Shown piece by piece: positions 47,031-58,818 of a DNA stretch of 64,000 nt. Below the pieces are notes generated by a model. It ran no database searches. It was not told where the DNA came from and saw only the letters and a list, made by a program, of their open reading frames with translations. The first letter of the stretch is position 1, and each line of letters begins with the position of its first letter. This stretch comes from Macrotis lagotis (taxonomy: Eukaryota; Chordata; Mammalia; Peramelemorphia; Peramelidae): NCBI RefSeq assembly GCF_037893015.1, contig NC_133663.1:219507753-219571752 (forward strand), written 5' to 3'. A program made the position numbers and the translations under genes.

Positions 47031-48104
47031 TGAAATTCACGTGTGTTTATTTTCTCTATGTAGTACATTTATTTATCTTTAAACATATAATATCTCCTCA
47101 GTAGAATCTAAGTTCCTTTGAGTTTAAGAACAGATTCATTTTTCTTTGGATTCTTAGAGCATAACCCAGTTCTAGGTTCATAGTAGGTACTTATTTTAGC
47201 TTGATTGCCTGGAGTGGCAGGTTATAATTGGAGAAAAAAATGAAGGTTATTCCAATAAAAATAATAGTTGGAACCAGAAAAATCAAGAAGCTATCTAAGG
47301 TGAGAATAGAGAAAAGTTCAAAAGACCAAGCCTGCACTTTGTAACATTCACACAGTAAGGTAATGTTTAGGAGGGGAAAGAATTATTGTATGAGTTAGAA
47401 TCAGAGGAGGAGTCAGTATCATGTAGTGGAAAACATAATGGACCAGAAGAGCAAGAACCTGAGTTTCAGTTCTGGTTTTGTCATTAACTGGCTTTGTGAT
47501 CTCATGCAAGTTAATTAACATCTCTAAGACTAGTTTCTCTATCTGTGAAATGATAGATTTGGGAAAAAAAGATTGAAGGTTTCTTTTAGCTGTTAACTGT
47601 ATTATGATCTCAGAGATGAGTTGAAAAATAATGGAGATTAGAAGATGATTATTTAAATGGAGGCAACAGGTAGAGAAGTGAAAGGAAATAAAGAAAAGGA
47701 ACAGGCAGAAAGGTTAAGAAATGGACTGTGTCAAAGCAAAGATCAGGAGAATAAAATGGTAGAAAGGAAAAGAGGAAAATGATAAGACTGGAATCAAGAC
47801 CCTTAGGAGTTGGGAAAATACTGAATTCTATGACAAAACAGGAAAACACAATGCCTAGGTTGATAAAAATAGTCAAATATTTCCAGAACGTTTTCTATAA
47901 GTGATAACAATCTTTCCTAGGGTATGCAACTAAAATATATTTATTTATAATTCCATAACCACCACAAGTACATACTACTTCCTCCATGGAAATAAAACAT
48001 CCCCCCTTCTTCCCTTTTGGGGAGAGAACCTCATTCACTCTCATTCTAAACCCCTGGTGTCAGTCTCTTACTCTAAAACCTCCATCCATTCTCCCACAAT
48101 TCTT
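47031..48104. repeat. Old SINE/LINE ends and unassigned DNA
   Basis: About 47080-47200 is an L2-like terminus (GTTCATAGTAGGTACTT). About 47405-47570 is MIR (TTGTCATTAACTGGCTTTGT, TCTATCTGTGAAATGAT). The rest is unassigned. No gene is seen. Confidence 0.5.
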
Positions 48105-48257
48105 TTTTTTTTTTTTTTTTGGTAAGGCAATGGGATTAAGTGGCTTGCCCAAAGGCCACACAGCTAGGTAATTATTATGTGTCTGAGGCTGGATTTGAAC
48201 TCAGGTACTCCTGACTCCAGGGCCAGTGCTCTATCCACTGTGCAACCTAGCCGCCCC
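48105..48257 (-). mobile_element. tRNA-derived marsupial SINE
   Basis: A T-run then GTAAGGCAATGGGATTAAGT, ending CAACCTAGCCGCCCC. Perfect 15-bp target duplication TCTCCCACAATTCTT at 48090-48104 and 48258-48272. Confidence 0.95.
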
Positions 48258-48272
48258 TCTCCCACAATTCTT

Positions 48273-48745
48273 GCTGTTAATAATGGACAATAGGAATTAC
48301 TTTACTGTTCATCTACTGAGTTGGTGGAGAGCATACCCATCCCTTTTGTCACCCATCCTTATTCTTTCAATTTATGCAATTTTCCACTCTACTGTTCTGT
48401 CCTACAGAATGCATTGCTTTACTTTAAAAGGAACTAGGGTTATCAATAAGTTATTCCAGTTCTCTTGTGTCTTTAACGTACTGGAAAATCTTTGCCTTAT
48501 TTGTTCCTATTTACACTTTTGATGACTTTTTTATAATATTTTCTTTACTCCTTAGAGCAAACTTTTTCTTGGAAAAAACCCACAATATGTTGCAGAAGTG
48601 ATAATTGATTTCATTATTTAATCTTTTCTTTATAGTTCTTTTTATCCTTCTTGTATTTCTTGTTTGCTGTATTTAGAAACTGAAAATTCCATTCATTTTT
48701 ATTTATTGTTTTCACAAAAATACTTGAATATTCTTTTTTTTTTGG
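48273..48745. other. Unassigned AT-rich DNA
   Basis: No gene. The 98-residue frame at 48226-48522 begins inside the SINE and shows no domain. Confidence 0.35.
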
Positions 48746-48916
48746 TTGAACATTTTTCTTTTCTATTATAAAGTTCAACTTTGCAGGATTATACTATTTT
48801 GAATTGAGGTCCTTGGATTTTTGTAATTTATTTTCATTGCCTTTTCTGACTTTTTGGTGAAGGCAGTGTAATTCATGTCATTATAAATATTTTCCCCATG
48901 CATTTTAAGGTATTTC
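48746..48916. repeat. Copy 1 of a direct repeat of about 170 bp
   Basis: Begins TTGAACATTTTTCTTTTC and ends GCATTTTAAGGTATTT. A second copy with the same order and roughly 90% agreement by eye lies at 50314-50489. An old L1 lies between the copies. Confidence 0.8.
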
Positions 48917-49089
48917 TCCTAGATGGTTGTAAAATTTGCCATTTGTTATTAAACTTTATTAAATTTAACGATTATGTGTCTTGGCCTTTGAAGCACAGAT
49001 TTTTTTTTTCTTCCTAGCATCATTTAATATATTCCCTTAATTGATGGTTGGTTGTTTATATTCAAAAGTTTTAGAAAATTTTCTTTTGT

Positions 49090-50225
49090 TTTTGATTTTT
49101 AAAAAGTGTTTTATTGATGCCTATTATTTTTACATCACAGTTATTTCTAGGTCTATACCACTGTCCTGCCCTCTGTCCTATAGTATCCTTCATTGTAATA
49201 AAGAAAAACCAATTAAACAAAACTACCTGATAATCAGTATATTTCACAAAATTCTCCCTTAGTGTGTCTCCACTCCCCACCTTGATCCCCAGTCCTCCAC
49301 TTTTGTCAAAGGGAACATAAGAGTATGTTCCTGAATCTGTTCCCTAGGACCATTTCTTTTTTGTTTTCTCAGTCACTCACAACTGAGATTCTAGATTTTC
49401 TTACATCATTTCCTGCATTTTGGTAATCAAGTTTTTATCTGTCATATGTTTTTAGGAAGACTGCTATTTTTCCCCATCTTACCTTTGAGATCATTTCACT
49501 TTGGCTCATTCAGATTATATGTATGCTTTTGAAAATTAATATTCATTTGTAACATTCATTTGTTAAATGCAGATTCCTATGTCTTCCCTCTATCCAATAC
49601 TTCACCTACCCATTGAGAAGGTAAACTATATCTCAGTTATGCACATTAAATCATGCAAAACATATTTTTATATTACCTATGTTGCAAAAAAGTAAGAAAA
49701 ATAAAGTAGAAAAAATACACTTTAGTTTACACTCAAAATTCATCAGTTCTCTGATAGCAATGGATAGTGATTTTTGTCATGAGTTCTTTGGAATTGTCCT
49801 GGATCATAATATTAATCAGAATAGCTAAGTCCTTCCTAATTGCTTATTGCTATTTCCAATATTTTTGTTTCTATGTAAAGAACCTTCTGATTCTACATCA
49901 ATTTATACAGGGTCTTCAGTTATTTCTGAAACCATCTCCCTCATCATATCTTATAGCACAAGAGTATTCCATCACAATCATATACCATAATTGATTCAAG
50001 CATCCCCCAATTGATGAGCATCCCCTCAATGTCCAATTCTTTGTTACCACAAAATGAGCTGCTATATTTGTGCATGTAAATCCTCCCCCCGCCCTTCTTT
50101 GACCTCTTTGAGATATAGACTTATTAGTGATATTTCTGGATCACAGGATATGTACAGTTTTATATGCCCTCTGGGCATAGTTCCAAATTGATCTCCAGAA
50201 TTGTTGGATCAGTTCTTATATTTTC
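49090..50225 (-). mobile_element. Old LINE-1 3' portion with a long 3' UTR
   Basis: Minus-strand L1. From about 50225 downwards are ORF2 C-terminus remnants (CTGGGCATAGTTCCAAATTG, CCAATTGATGAGCATCCCC, TAGCACAAGAGTATTCCATC), then a long 3' UTR to about 49090. Same subfamily type as 55030-55915. Highly decayed. Confidence 0.75.
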
Positions 50226-50313
50226 TTCTTAATGTTGTTGATTTTTGCTTGTCTTTTTTCAAATTTTCCTGTAGTTAAATTTTTTGTGTGTTTTAAATCT
50301 GTTCTCTTTCATA

Positions 50314-50489
50314 TTGAACATTTTTCTTTTCTATTATAAAGTTCAAGTTTGCAAGATTATACCATTTTGAATTGTTAGATGAGGTCCTTGGATTTTGGAA
50401 TTTATTTTCATTGTCTTTTCTAACTTTTGGTGAAGACAGTGTAATTCTAATTGTTATAAATATCTTTCCCATGCATTTTAAGGTATTTT
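50314..50489. repeat. Copy 2 of the direct repeat of about 170 bp
   Basis: See 48746-48916. This copy has a few extra bases (GTTAGATGAG) in its middle. Confidence 0.8.
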
Positions 50490-50700
50490 AAAGTTCTTTT
50501 TAAAGATTCTTTCTGTATGTTTCATTGTTTTCCAAATCTGCTAATTGTGCTTTTAAATTTTGCATTGAGACCTCTAATTTCTGATTTAAATTCATTCTAA
50601 ATTTCTTCTATAATGAATTTTATTTCTCATTTGAACTTTTCTGGAGTTTCTTGCTAATGTTACATGATTTCTAGGGTGTGCCTTAAATTTCAATCATTTA
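50490..50700 (-). repeat. Possible LINE ORF1 coiled-coil remnant
   Basis: The minus strand reads MNLNQKLEVSMQNLKAQLAD then LENNETYRKN, a heptad-like Leu/Asn/Lys-rich stretch like L1/HAL1 ORF1 coiled coils. If so, the 170-bp repeat next to it may be the following part of the same old element. Confidence 0.4.
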
Positions 50701-52500
50701 TTAGATATTATGGTTCATTGTCTTTCACAAATAGTATTTGTTTATCATGCTTTGGCTCCTCATTGAGAATTTACATGTTCCTTTTCCTCTTCATTTTGAT
50801 CTTCTCTGATGGACTGTCAGCTTTGCGTCAGGAGATTTTTCATTCCTCTTTCTATCAGCTACTTCTATTTAACAAAGAGGCATCAAATTTACAGGTTGAT
50901 GAAAATTCTTGCAATGAAAAAGAAATGAGATGCTATTCTAATTCTGTGTCACCTCAAACTTTCTTTCTAGTTTAACCCCAAGTAATTTCTAGTCATATTT
51001 AATTTCGCATAGGGGCAGAAGAGGATTTGATGTGGTCATGATGTACATCATAGATGGTGAGATTTTATTGTGATAACAAGGTGTTAACATAGGTGGTTCC
51101 TTGGTAAGGTATGAACAAATCCAATGAGTTAGAGAGTTAGAGAGATTGATTTAAAATTCACTGAGAACTTCAAATAGCAAAGTTGTAGATTCAGCCATCA
51201 AGTAGTTGGCAATTTGGGTGATTCAAAGAGAGAGAGAGATTCAAAGGTAATGTGGGGAAGAATCTAACTCTTCACCTCTTGGTGGGGGTGGGGGTGGGGG
51301 TGGAGAGCAAAGAAGATGTTATTTTTCCTGTTCACATAGACATGAAATAGAAGCAAAAGTTTCTCTTTGAGAAGAGCATGCTCCATTTAGCATTTGCAAT
51401 GCCAGTTCAAAAGATTCAAAGCATAATTGAAAAAAAAAACAGAGACACACTCCAGACAGACATGAATTCAGAGATATAGCTAATGGAGGTCAAAATTAGA
51501 TCCAAGCAGAAAGAGTTTTGGCAGCAAAGAAAAGAGCTGACTATTGACTCTTAAGAGATTTAATTTTAAAGATAAAGATTCAAGCTGCACAAAAGAAGGC
51601 CAGCTGATTAAGTGCTCCCCACCCCAACTGCAGTGATGTTGTGACTCACAGAAAATTTGAGATGACTCCACAGGAAGGAAATACTTTGAGGTTTGGCAGG
51701 AAGGAGTACCTTTGGTCCCATATATTTCTTACATGTGTCCTTTATTATGCTGTATGATAAATTTGTACCCATTCTTCCCATAGAAACATGTATATTAGGA
51801 TAGTGTCATCTCAGTATATATCTTTGCTAGTTGCTAATTTTGTCTACAAATTGATTGTGATTTAGGAGCATACTAAAAGAGGTTAGAGCCTGGACTCATC
51901 TATTACAACTTTGAACCTGGGAATAGCTACCCTCTGTGAACCCCAGATTCACATGTGAGTGCCAGTTAGTGAAGTACTCCAGTGGTGTATATGTATAAGT
52001 ATAAATCAATATTTTAAATAATATTAGGCTTAAGCAATGATTTTGACATGATGCGACCTCAATCACAAAAACTTACTATTTTATCTCATTTTATTTTGTA
52101 ATGAAATTTGCCAAGCTTCTTAATTATATTTCTAGAATACATATGGAGATGCTACTAACTCTCTCCTTGGTTGAGATGCAGAAAAATAAAACATTCTCTC
52201 TGAAGGTCATTAAAGTCTGCAAATGCTCTGGGTAATTTTATCTTTGACTAGTTGACTGGAAAGGTATATTTAAAAAATTAAAAATGCTTAGCAAAAATTA
52301 TGAGTGCTCACATATGTCTCCATTAGGGACAATATTAAAAGTCTGGTACTTGGGTACAGGCTACATTTATGATTACATTAAATAGCTTCTGTGATTACAC
52401 AAAAGTTTCAGAAACTTCCCAATAATGCACAAAGGACATCATTATTGGGGCATCTAGAGGGACTTCATTAAGAAAGGTAACTTCATCATCACAAAGTGAC
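50701..52500. other. Intergenic DNA, nothing recognised
   Basis: No gene; the 103-residue frame at 50664-50975 has no family features. A G-rich minisatellite lies at 51281-51303. Confidence 0.4.
51281..51303 (+). repeat. (TGGGGG)n tract, possible G-quadruplex
   Basis: GG, then three five-G runs separated by single T, then GG. Capable in principle of quadruplex folding; no role known. Confidence 0.8.
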
Positions 52501-52517
52501 AACAGTGCTTGTAGGAG

Positions 52518-52670
52518 GGCAGCCAGGTGGCATAGTGGATAAAGCACAGGCCTTGGAGTCAGGAGTACCTGAGTTCAAATCTGGTCTCAGACACTTAATA
52601 ATTACCTAGCTGTGTGGCCTTGGGTAAGCCACTTAACCCCATTTGCCTTGCAAAAAAACCTTAAAAAAAA
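52518..52670 (+). mobile_element. tRNA-derived marsupial SINE
   Basis: Complete copy. Perfect 17-bp target duplication AACAGTGCTTGTAGGAG at 52501-52517 and 52671-52687. Likely young. Confidence 0.96.
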
Positions 52671-52687
52671 AACAGTGCTTGTAGGAG

Positions 52688-54090
52688 ACTGAGGTCATCT
52701 TAGTGGAAGACACTATTAGTACCTTCACTTGAATTTAACAAGCTTTTGTTTTCCATATTAGGTATTAAGCACTTGGAGGTGCCAGGAGGGTGACCTCACT
52801 AAAGATCATAGGTTATCTCGAGTCTTTTAGAGGATCCCAGCTGTATTGGCTTCATAGGTTATATTAACTTAGAGAATTCCACTTGAATCCTTACCCAGAA
52901 ACTTGAGATTTTAATAGTTCAGTAGACTGACATATTCCCAAAATATTGTATATGAAGTAGCTAGAGGGAATTTTCAATAAATGCTAAATGTTATAAAATA
53001 GAAAAGTATAGAAGTCCAAAGTAAATAGCAAGGGCATTCTGTCATATCACTTAAAATCCTTGGGAAAAGTTTGATTCTTGTGTTGAAGCCTAACATAGTT
53101 GACTGTTCTGTCCTTAGTCAGTAGAAGTGCTTTTGGGAAATCCACTGTAGCACCTCCTTTTGGTCCAGATTTCTTAATAGCATGATCAGAAACTTTAACT
53201 TTTTCTAAGTTAAATCGTGTCTGAATGTGATTGAACATTGGTAACATTGTATTATTACGTTCTATGTGTGAAGTTCCTTGAATGATTGGGGGGGGGGAGT
53301 AAAAAATTCAGTTCTGCCTTAATGGAACTTATAATTATTGGAGAATTAAGACAATGACTAATAATGAACACAAAATAATTTTCTCTCCTGTCTTCTTCTT
53401 CTTCTTCTTCTTCTTCTTCTTCTTCTCCCTCTTTCCCTTTTTTTCCTTTATAGATGAGTAATTGTCTCCCTTTTTCATACTTTTAATCTCATCCTGTTGA
53501 TGAAAGGGGGAGAAATAGATAAGACAATAATCTTTGGTAACATTTTAGAGAGAAGTTTCAGCAAGTGGTAGAGGTGGAAAACACATTGCAAAGGATTAAG
53601 AAGTAGATGATGAGGAACTGAATGCTTTAGTGACTACAAAAAAAAAGAAATTGAGCAAAGAAAGGAAGGAAAGATAAAGGTTAGTAGTATTGCAGCTAAA
53701 CAAGCATTTTTGTTATTTTTTTAAATATAGAAGATAATTTAATTTATTTATAGGCATCAGGGAAGGAACCTGTAGATACAAGATGAGATTTAAGTAGGGA
53801 TTGTAGAAAGAAGTGGGGACATAGGGAAAGTGGAAGTATTGGTATTAATATTTTATTATAAGATTAAGCTCATAGTGAAAGAGAACTTCATTTTCCTCTT
53901 CATAAACAGATCCTGAGAGAGATGTGCACTTCCTGGTGGGCAAAGGGATGAGAACTAAAGTTCAACCATTCATCTTGCTCCACTATGCTTTGGACCAGCA
54001 GACTATCCTCTGCTCTGACACTGAACCATCTAGAACATTGGACTTTCCTGGATGGTCAGAAAACTAAGGACTACCAGACCTTACCATTCA
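52688..54090. other. Intergenic DNA with a (CTT)n microsatellite
   Basis: (CTT)n at about 53393-53425; a short G-run at 53287-53297. No gene is seen. Confidence 0.5.
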
Positions 54091-55000
54091 CCTTGCTGTC
54101 AAAGACCACCAAGTCTTTCTGTCATTCCTTCAGCTGAACTCCCCTATATATTCCACATGAGAATATGAGCTCTTTGAAAGAAGCCATGCCTATCTCAGTT
54201 TTCTATTTATAACCCTAACATATAGGGTTAACATATAGTATGCACTTGATAAGTGGTTTTTCATTCATTTAATCATTCAATTATCAAGCAATTATCTATT
54301 ATGTTCCAGGCATTGTACTAAAGACAAAGGAACACAAAGACAAAAATTAAAACATTTCCTCTGCTGGCCTCACAGAACTTACAGCAATATATATAGAGAG
54401 ATAAAAGTAAATGCATAAAGTAAATGAAAATTTGGGGAGGGGGAAGAGTTGTGCACAAAAGGCAGGGAAGGTCTAGCACTGAGGGGACTCATGAATGCAG
54501 CAGGGGATTTACAAGGGGTGGAGGTGAGGTGGGAGAACATTCCAAGCATGGAGAATACCATGTTCAAAACTTGGAAGCAGGAAAAGGGAGTCATGTAAAG
54601 GGAACATAGAATAGATCAGTTGGATGTAGGTTTCTTTATTTTTTTAACTTTAGAGACATTAGAGAATTCCTTCAAGTTGCTTGAGCATGGGAATGATTTG
54701 ATTAGATGAAGGGTTTAGGAATATTTATTAGGCAATTATGAAGGTGATAGACTGAGGAGGGGAGAAAGTGGATGCAGGGTGACCAATGAGGGGCAATTGC
54801 AGTGATACTCAACTAGAATAATGGCTGTTCAAGTGAAAAGAAGAGGATTTATACAAGAAAAATTGTGCTAACTGAATTAATATGACTTGGTAAGCACATG
54901 AATATAGTGGCAGTGGGAAGAATTGAGGATGGTTGCAGGGTTGTAAACTTGGGTTACTGGAAAGATATGGTATGGATCAAACATATAAGCCTTATATTTA
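54091..55000 (+). repeat. L2-like terminus followed by the unnamed old repeat
   Basis: 54091-54260 resembles an L2 3' end (GAATATGAGCTCTTTGAAAG). From 54280: AATTATCTATTATGTTCCAG, GGCATTGTACTAAAG, then GGGAGAACATTCCAAGCATG, GAAGACTGAGGAGGGGAGAA-like text and GCAATTGCAGTGATACTCAA give the longest copy of the unnamed repeat in the window. Confidence 0.6.
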
Positions 55001-55029
55001 GATGTCAGGAAGAAGTATGTTAGGAATAA

Positions 55030-55915
55030 AGGTTTTGTATTTTTAATTTTTTTTAATTTTATTTTTAATTGAAAATTTTTTCCCTCCTTCTAGGATTCAC
55101 CTTCTCATTGGGAAAGCAAGAAATTCAACGCCCATCATAAATATGAAGTCATGAAAAGCATATTTTTATCTTGGTCAAGTTGCAAAGGAATAAAAGACAA
55201 AAAATATCAAGTGAAAAATATTCTTCAATTTGCACTCAGACTTCATCACTTCTCTTTGGAGGTGGATAGCTTTTTCACTAGGAGTCCTTTGGAATTATTG
55301 ATCATTATATCATTGATCATCATCAATGATCATTGAATTGATCACAGTAATTGTTGATCACCCTTACAATATTGCTGTTACTGTATGCATTGTTCTCTTG
55401 GTACTTCTCATTTAACTTTGCACCAGCTTATATGTTTCCCCAGGTTTCTTTGACAACTTTTCAACATTTCCTAAAGCACAATAGCATTCCATCATAACCA
55501 TGAACACTTCAATCACTCCCCAATTGATGAATATTTCTTCAGTTCTTCATTTTTTACTACCACAAATATATAAATATTTTTGCACTTTGTGTCCTTTTCC
55601 TTTTTCTTTGAGGTGGTTCCTATAATTGATTTAATTTACGTTTCTCTAATTGGTAGTGATTTGTAGACTTTTTCATATGACCATTGATAACTTTGATTAT
55701 TTCTATTGCAGACATATTGTTCACATCCTTTGACCATTTATCAATCAAAAATGACTCATTTTTTATAAATTTGTCTCAGTTTCCAATATGTTTGAGACAA
55801 GAGGTCATTATCAAAGAAATTTACTTTAAAAATTTTCCCCAATTTCCTGCTTTCTTTCTAATTTTGACTACATTGGTTTTGTTTATGCAAAACCTTTAAA
55901 ATTTAATCTTATCAA
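55030..55915 (-). mobile_element. Old LINE-1 3' portion
   Basis: Minus L1: ORF2 C-terminal remnants (TTGACCATTTATCAATC, TTCCCCAATTTCCTGC, CAATTGATGAATATTTCTTC, AAAGCACAATAGCATTCCAT) and a long 3' UTR reaching T/A-rich sequence at about 55030. It contains a local cluster of GATC palindromes at 55298-55350. Confidence 0.8.
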
Positions 55916-56550
55916 AAGAAATGAAGCTTTTAAGTTCTATATTGTACTATATTGTACTTGTACTTGTAATTTTTTATGATAAATCCAGCTTGTTGCTAAT
56001 GATAAAAACAACTTGTTGGCTTGTTGGCTTTTTTCTGACAAGAGTTATCTAGAATTAAAGTTATTTGGCAGAAAGTCAGTTTAGAATATCATTTTATGTA
56101 TGAGTCTCAATTACTTTTGGTTGGATAAATCATCCAAAAGAAAGAGATAACTTATTTAATTTTGGTTTGGGGAAGAATTCACAAGATAAGAAGTAGAGCT
56201 GATTTCTAATGATAAAATATATAATTTAAATTATTTAAAATTAAAAGGTTTTTGTGCCCACAAAAGAGAAACTAGAAGTGACGGGAAAATCTTTAATTTT
56301 ACATCCATGAAAAAAAGTCTGACAACTCAAAACATTCAGAGAATTGTTAAAAATCTGTGAAAATGAGTAATTACTTAAAAGTTAAGTGGTAAAAAAATAA
56401 AAAAAATAAAAAAATAAAAAAAAAGTTAAGTGGTACAGGGATATAAACTTTTTGCACTACTTTCACTTGGAGTACACTCCAAGGATGCCAGTTACAGAAA
56501 GAAATATTCTATTTCATCCTACAAATATCTAATTATTATTACAAACACTT
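55916..56550. other. AT-rich intergenic DNA
   Basis: No gene. An (A4-6T)n tract and two copies of AAAGTTAAGTGGTA (about 56376 and 56422) flank it, a small local duplication. Confidence 0.45.
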
Positions 56551-56695
56551 CTTTTTTTTGTAAGGCAAATGGGGTTAAGTGGCTTGCCCAAGGCCACACA
56601 GCTAGGTAATTATTAAGTGTCTGAGACCAGCTTTGAACCCAGGTACTCCTGACTCCAGGGCCGGTGCTTTGTCCACTGTACCACCTAGCTGCCCC
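56551..56695 (-). mobile_element. tRNA-derived marsupial SINE
   Basis: GTAAGGCAAATGGGGTTAAG to CCACCTAGCTGCCCC. Target duplication TACAAACACTT at 56540-56550 and 56696-56706. Confidence 0.94.
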
Positions 56696-56769
56696 TACAA
56701 ACACTTTTTGACATAGGCCAAATTTAGAAAAAGCGTAGACAAATGAAAAAGGGAAATGGACAAATAAAA

Positions 56770-57000
56770 TATGATATGAATTCATTAGTTATTGTAACAT
56801 AAGGAATAATGATATGAGGGATTCAGAAAAAAACGTGATATGAAGTGATGTGATATAGAGTGAAGAAAGCAGAACAAGGAGAACAATACAAATGATAGTT
56901 GTAACAATCTAAGCTAAGATAAATCAACAAGTAACAGATACTAGAGCACACTTCCTTTTAGAAGAGAGGTGATGGACTATGGTGGGATGAATTCTACATA
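56770..57000 (+). mobile_element. Old LINE-1 ORF2 end / 3' UTR fragment
   Basis: Diverged sense L1: GGGATTCAGAAAAAAACGTG, GAAGTGATGTGATATAGAGT, GAAGAAAGCAGAACAAGGAG, AACAATACAAATGATAG. Confidence 0.6.
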
Positions 57001-57039
57001 CTAGGTCAGTATCAGTAGTTGACAGGGCTGCCACTTACA

Positions 57040-57660
57040 AATCTCTCCCCACTACAGTTTATCCTCCAATCAGCTATTCAGCTGTCAAATTAATCAACTA
57101 GAAGCAAAGATCTGATCAAGTCACCCCTCCAGCCCTTCATTCAATAAACTCTTAGTGGTTCCCTATCACTTCTGAGATGAAATGTAAAATCCTCGTTTTG
57201 TCATTCAAAGTCCTTCACAACCTATCCCTATCCATTTTTTTTTTTTGTTTTAATAATTCACTTCTCACCACATCCTTTACAACTCAGTGATATTGGTCTC
57301 CTTGCTCTTCCTTGCACAGGACCCTCCAGTCTCCATGTATTTTCCACTGGCTATTTCCCATGACTAGAAACTCTCCCCTCCTAAATACCTCCTAGCTTCC
57401 TTAGATTGCTTAAAGTTCCAGCTAAAATCCCATCTCCTTAGAAAAGCCTGTCCTAAAGACCCTGAATATAAGTGCCTTCCCTCTATAGATTAACGACAAT
57501 TAATGCTTTATGTTTCTTGTTTATATAGTGTTATTTTTAGGTTGTCTCTCCAATTAGATTGAATGTGGAGATTGTCTATTCCTTTTCTTTGTATCCCTAG
57601 CACTTGGCTCAGTAGATGTTTAATTAGTGCTTATTGATTTACTTCACTGGAAGGATTTAA
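57040..57660 (+). repeat. L2 LINE 3' end
   Basis: CAGATCTGATCAAGTCACCC-type text, TGGTTCCCTATCACTTCTGA, AAAGTCCTTCACAACCTATC, TGGTCTCCTTGCTCTTCCTT, AAAATCCCATCTCCTTAG, then the TATCCCTAGCACTTGGCTCA terminus. Confidence 0.85.
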
Positions 57661-57699
57661 AAAAATTTTTTTTTAAATCTTAGCTAAATCTCTTGGAAA

Positions 57700-58085
57700 A
57701 ATTATTTATACTCAATTATTCTACTTCTCCTGCTTCTAAAACCTCTATAAACTTGTCTCTGACTTCATCAGATAAATGAAACTACCATTTTCAAAGTAAC
57801 CAATGATTTTTTAAGTAACTGCTGTATCTAATGGACTTAACCATTCTCTTCCCTTTTGATTTATCTGTAACATTGATATTTTTGACTATCTTCATCTTCT
57901 GAATTAACTTTCCTTTCTGGGTCTCTGACACTGCTTTCTTGGTTTTCCTCTAGCTTATTCAAGTCTTCCTCCTGAGTTTCCTTTGTAAGTTTTCATTCTC
58001 TTTTATGTCCCCTAACTGTGAGTATAAATCAAGGTTCTCTCCTGGGCCCTTTCCTATCTTCCTTCAGTATTCCCACTTGATAACT
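57700..58085 (+). repeat. L2 LINE fragment (reverse transcriptase part)
   Basis: AAAGTAACCAATGATTTTTT, ATTGATATTTTTGACTATC, GACACTGCTTTCTTGGTTTT, CCCCTAACTGTGAGTATAAA and TTCTCTCCTGGGCCCTTTCC match the L2 coding order 5' of the 46-kb copy. It lies downstream of an L2 3' end, so it is a separate insertion. Confidence 0.75.
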
Positions 58086-58361
58086 GTCTCAAGTAAATTA
58101 TCATGTAATCAGCAAATAATAATAATAATAATTTTGTCCCCAGTTTAACTATCTTTATGCCTTTAATTTCTTTCTCTGCTCATTGCTGCTGTCACCATGC
58201 TTCAAACTATATTAAATGAAATTAGAGAGAGTGGACCCATTTCACTCCAAAATTACTGGAAATGGTTATAATGATTCTTCATTGCATATGATACTTATTT
58301 TTGGTTTTAAATATATCTGCTTTTTATGAGTTTAATAAAGTCCCTCTATATCTATACTTCA

Positions 58362-58818
58362 TAAAATTTTTTTAGTTGAATTAAGCTTTTTATTTAATGT
58401 TACAAAAACTCCTCAGATTCTTCTTTTTTTGTTTCCTCTTTCTTCTTCTCCTCACCTGGAGCAGCTTGGCTAGCAGGAGCAGCACCTCCATCAGGGGCAG
58501 CACCTCCAGCTGCTGGGGCAGGTCCACCAACTCCTACATTGCAAAAGAGACTTCCAATATTGACATTGGATAGAGCCTTTGCAAATAATCCAGGCCAGAA
58601 TGGTACAACATTCACATCTGCTCCTTTAATGAGGGCATTAATTTTATCCTCTGTGACTGTAACTTCATCGTGAAGGATGAGGGCAGAGTAGATGCAAGTG
58701 AGCAGATGAGGAGACTTGTTTGTAGTGGTGCTAGTTGCTGACTGAAGTGAGTTCACCTCAATGCAGCCTTAGCTTCTGAAGAAGAACCAAGCACCTTACA
58801 GACAACTGAAGAGAGAGC
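58362..58818 (-). pseudogene. RPLP1: Processed pseudogene of ribosomal protein P1
   Basis: RPLP1 is an acidic stalk protein of the large ribosomal subunit. The minus strand reads CIYSALILHDEVTVTEDK, INALIKGADVNVVPFWPGLF, AKALSNVNIGSLFCNVG, the Ala/Gly/Pro hinge and EEKKKEETKKEESEE. The N-terminal MASVSEL is replaced by unrelated residues, one Asp of HDDEV is lost, and the conserved C-terminal DDDMGFGLFD is missing (frame ends at SEEFL), so ribosome-factor binding could not work. 5' UTR text AAGGTGCTTGG and GAAGCTAAGGCTGC is retained near 58770. AATAAA and an A-run (T-run on +, near 58367) follow. No introns. A short target duplication TACTTCA is at 58355-58361 and 58819-58825, inside L1 sequence that continues on both sides. 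Confidence 0.95.
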
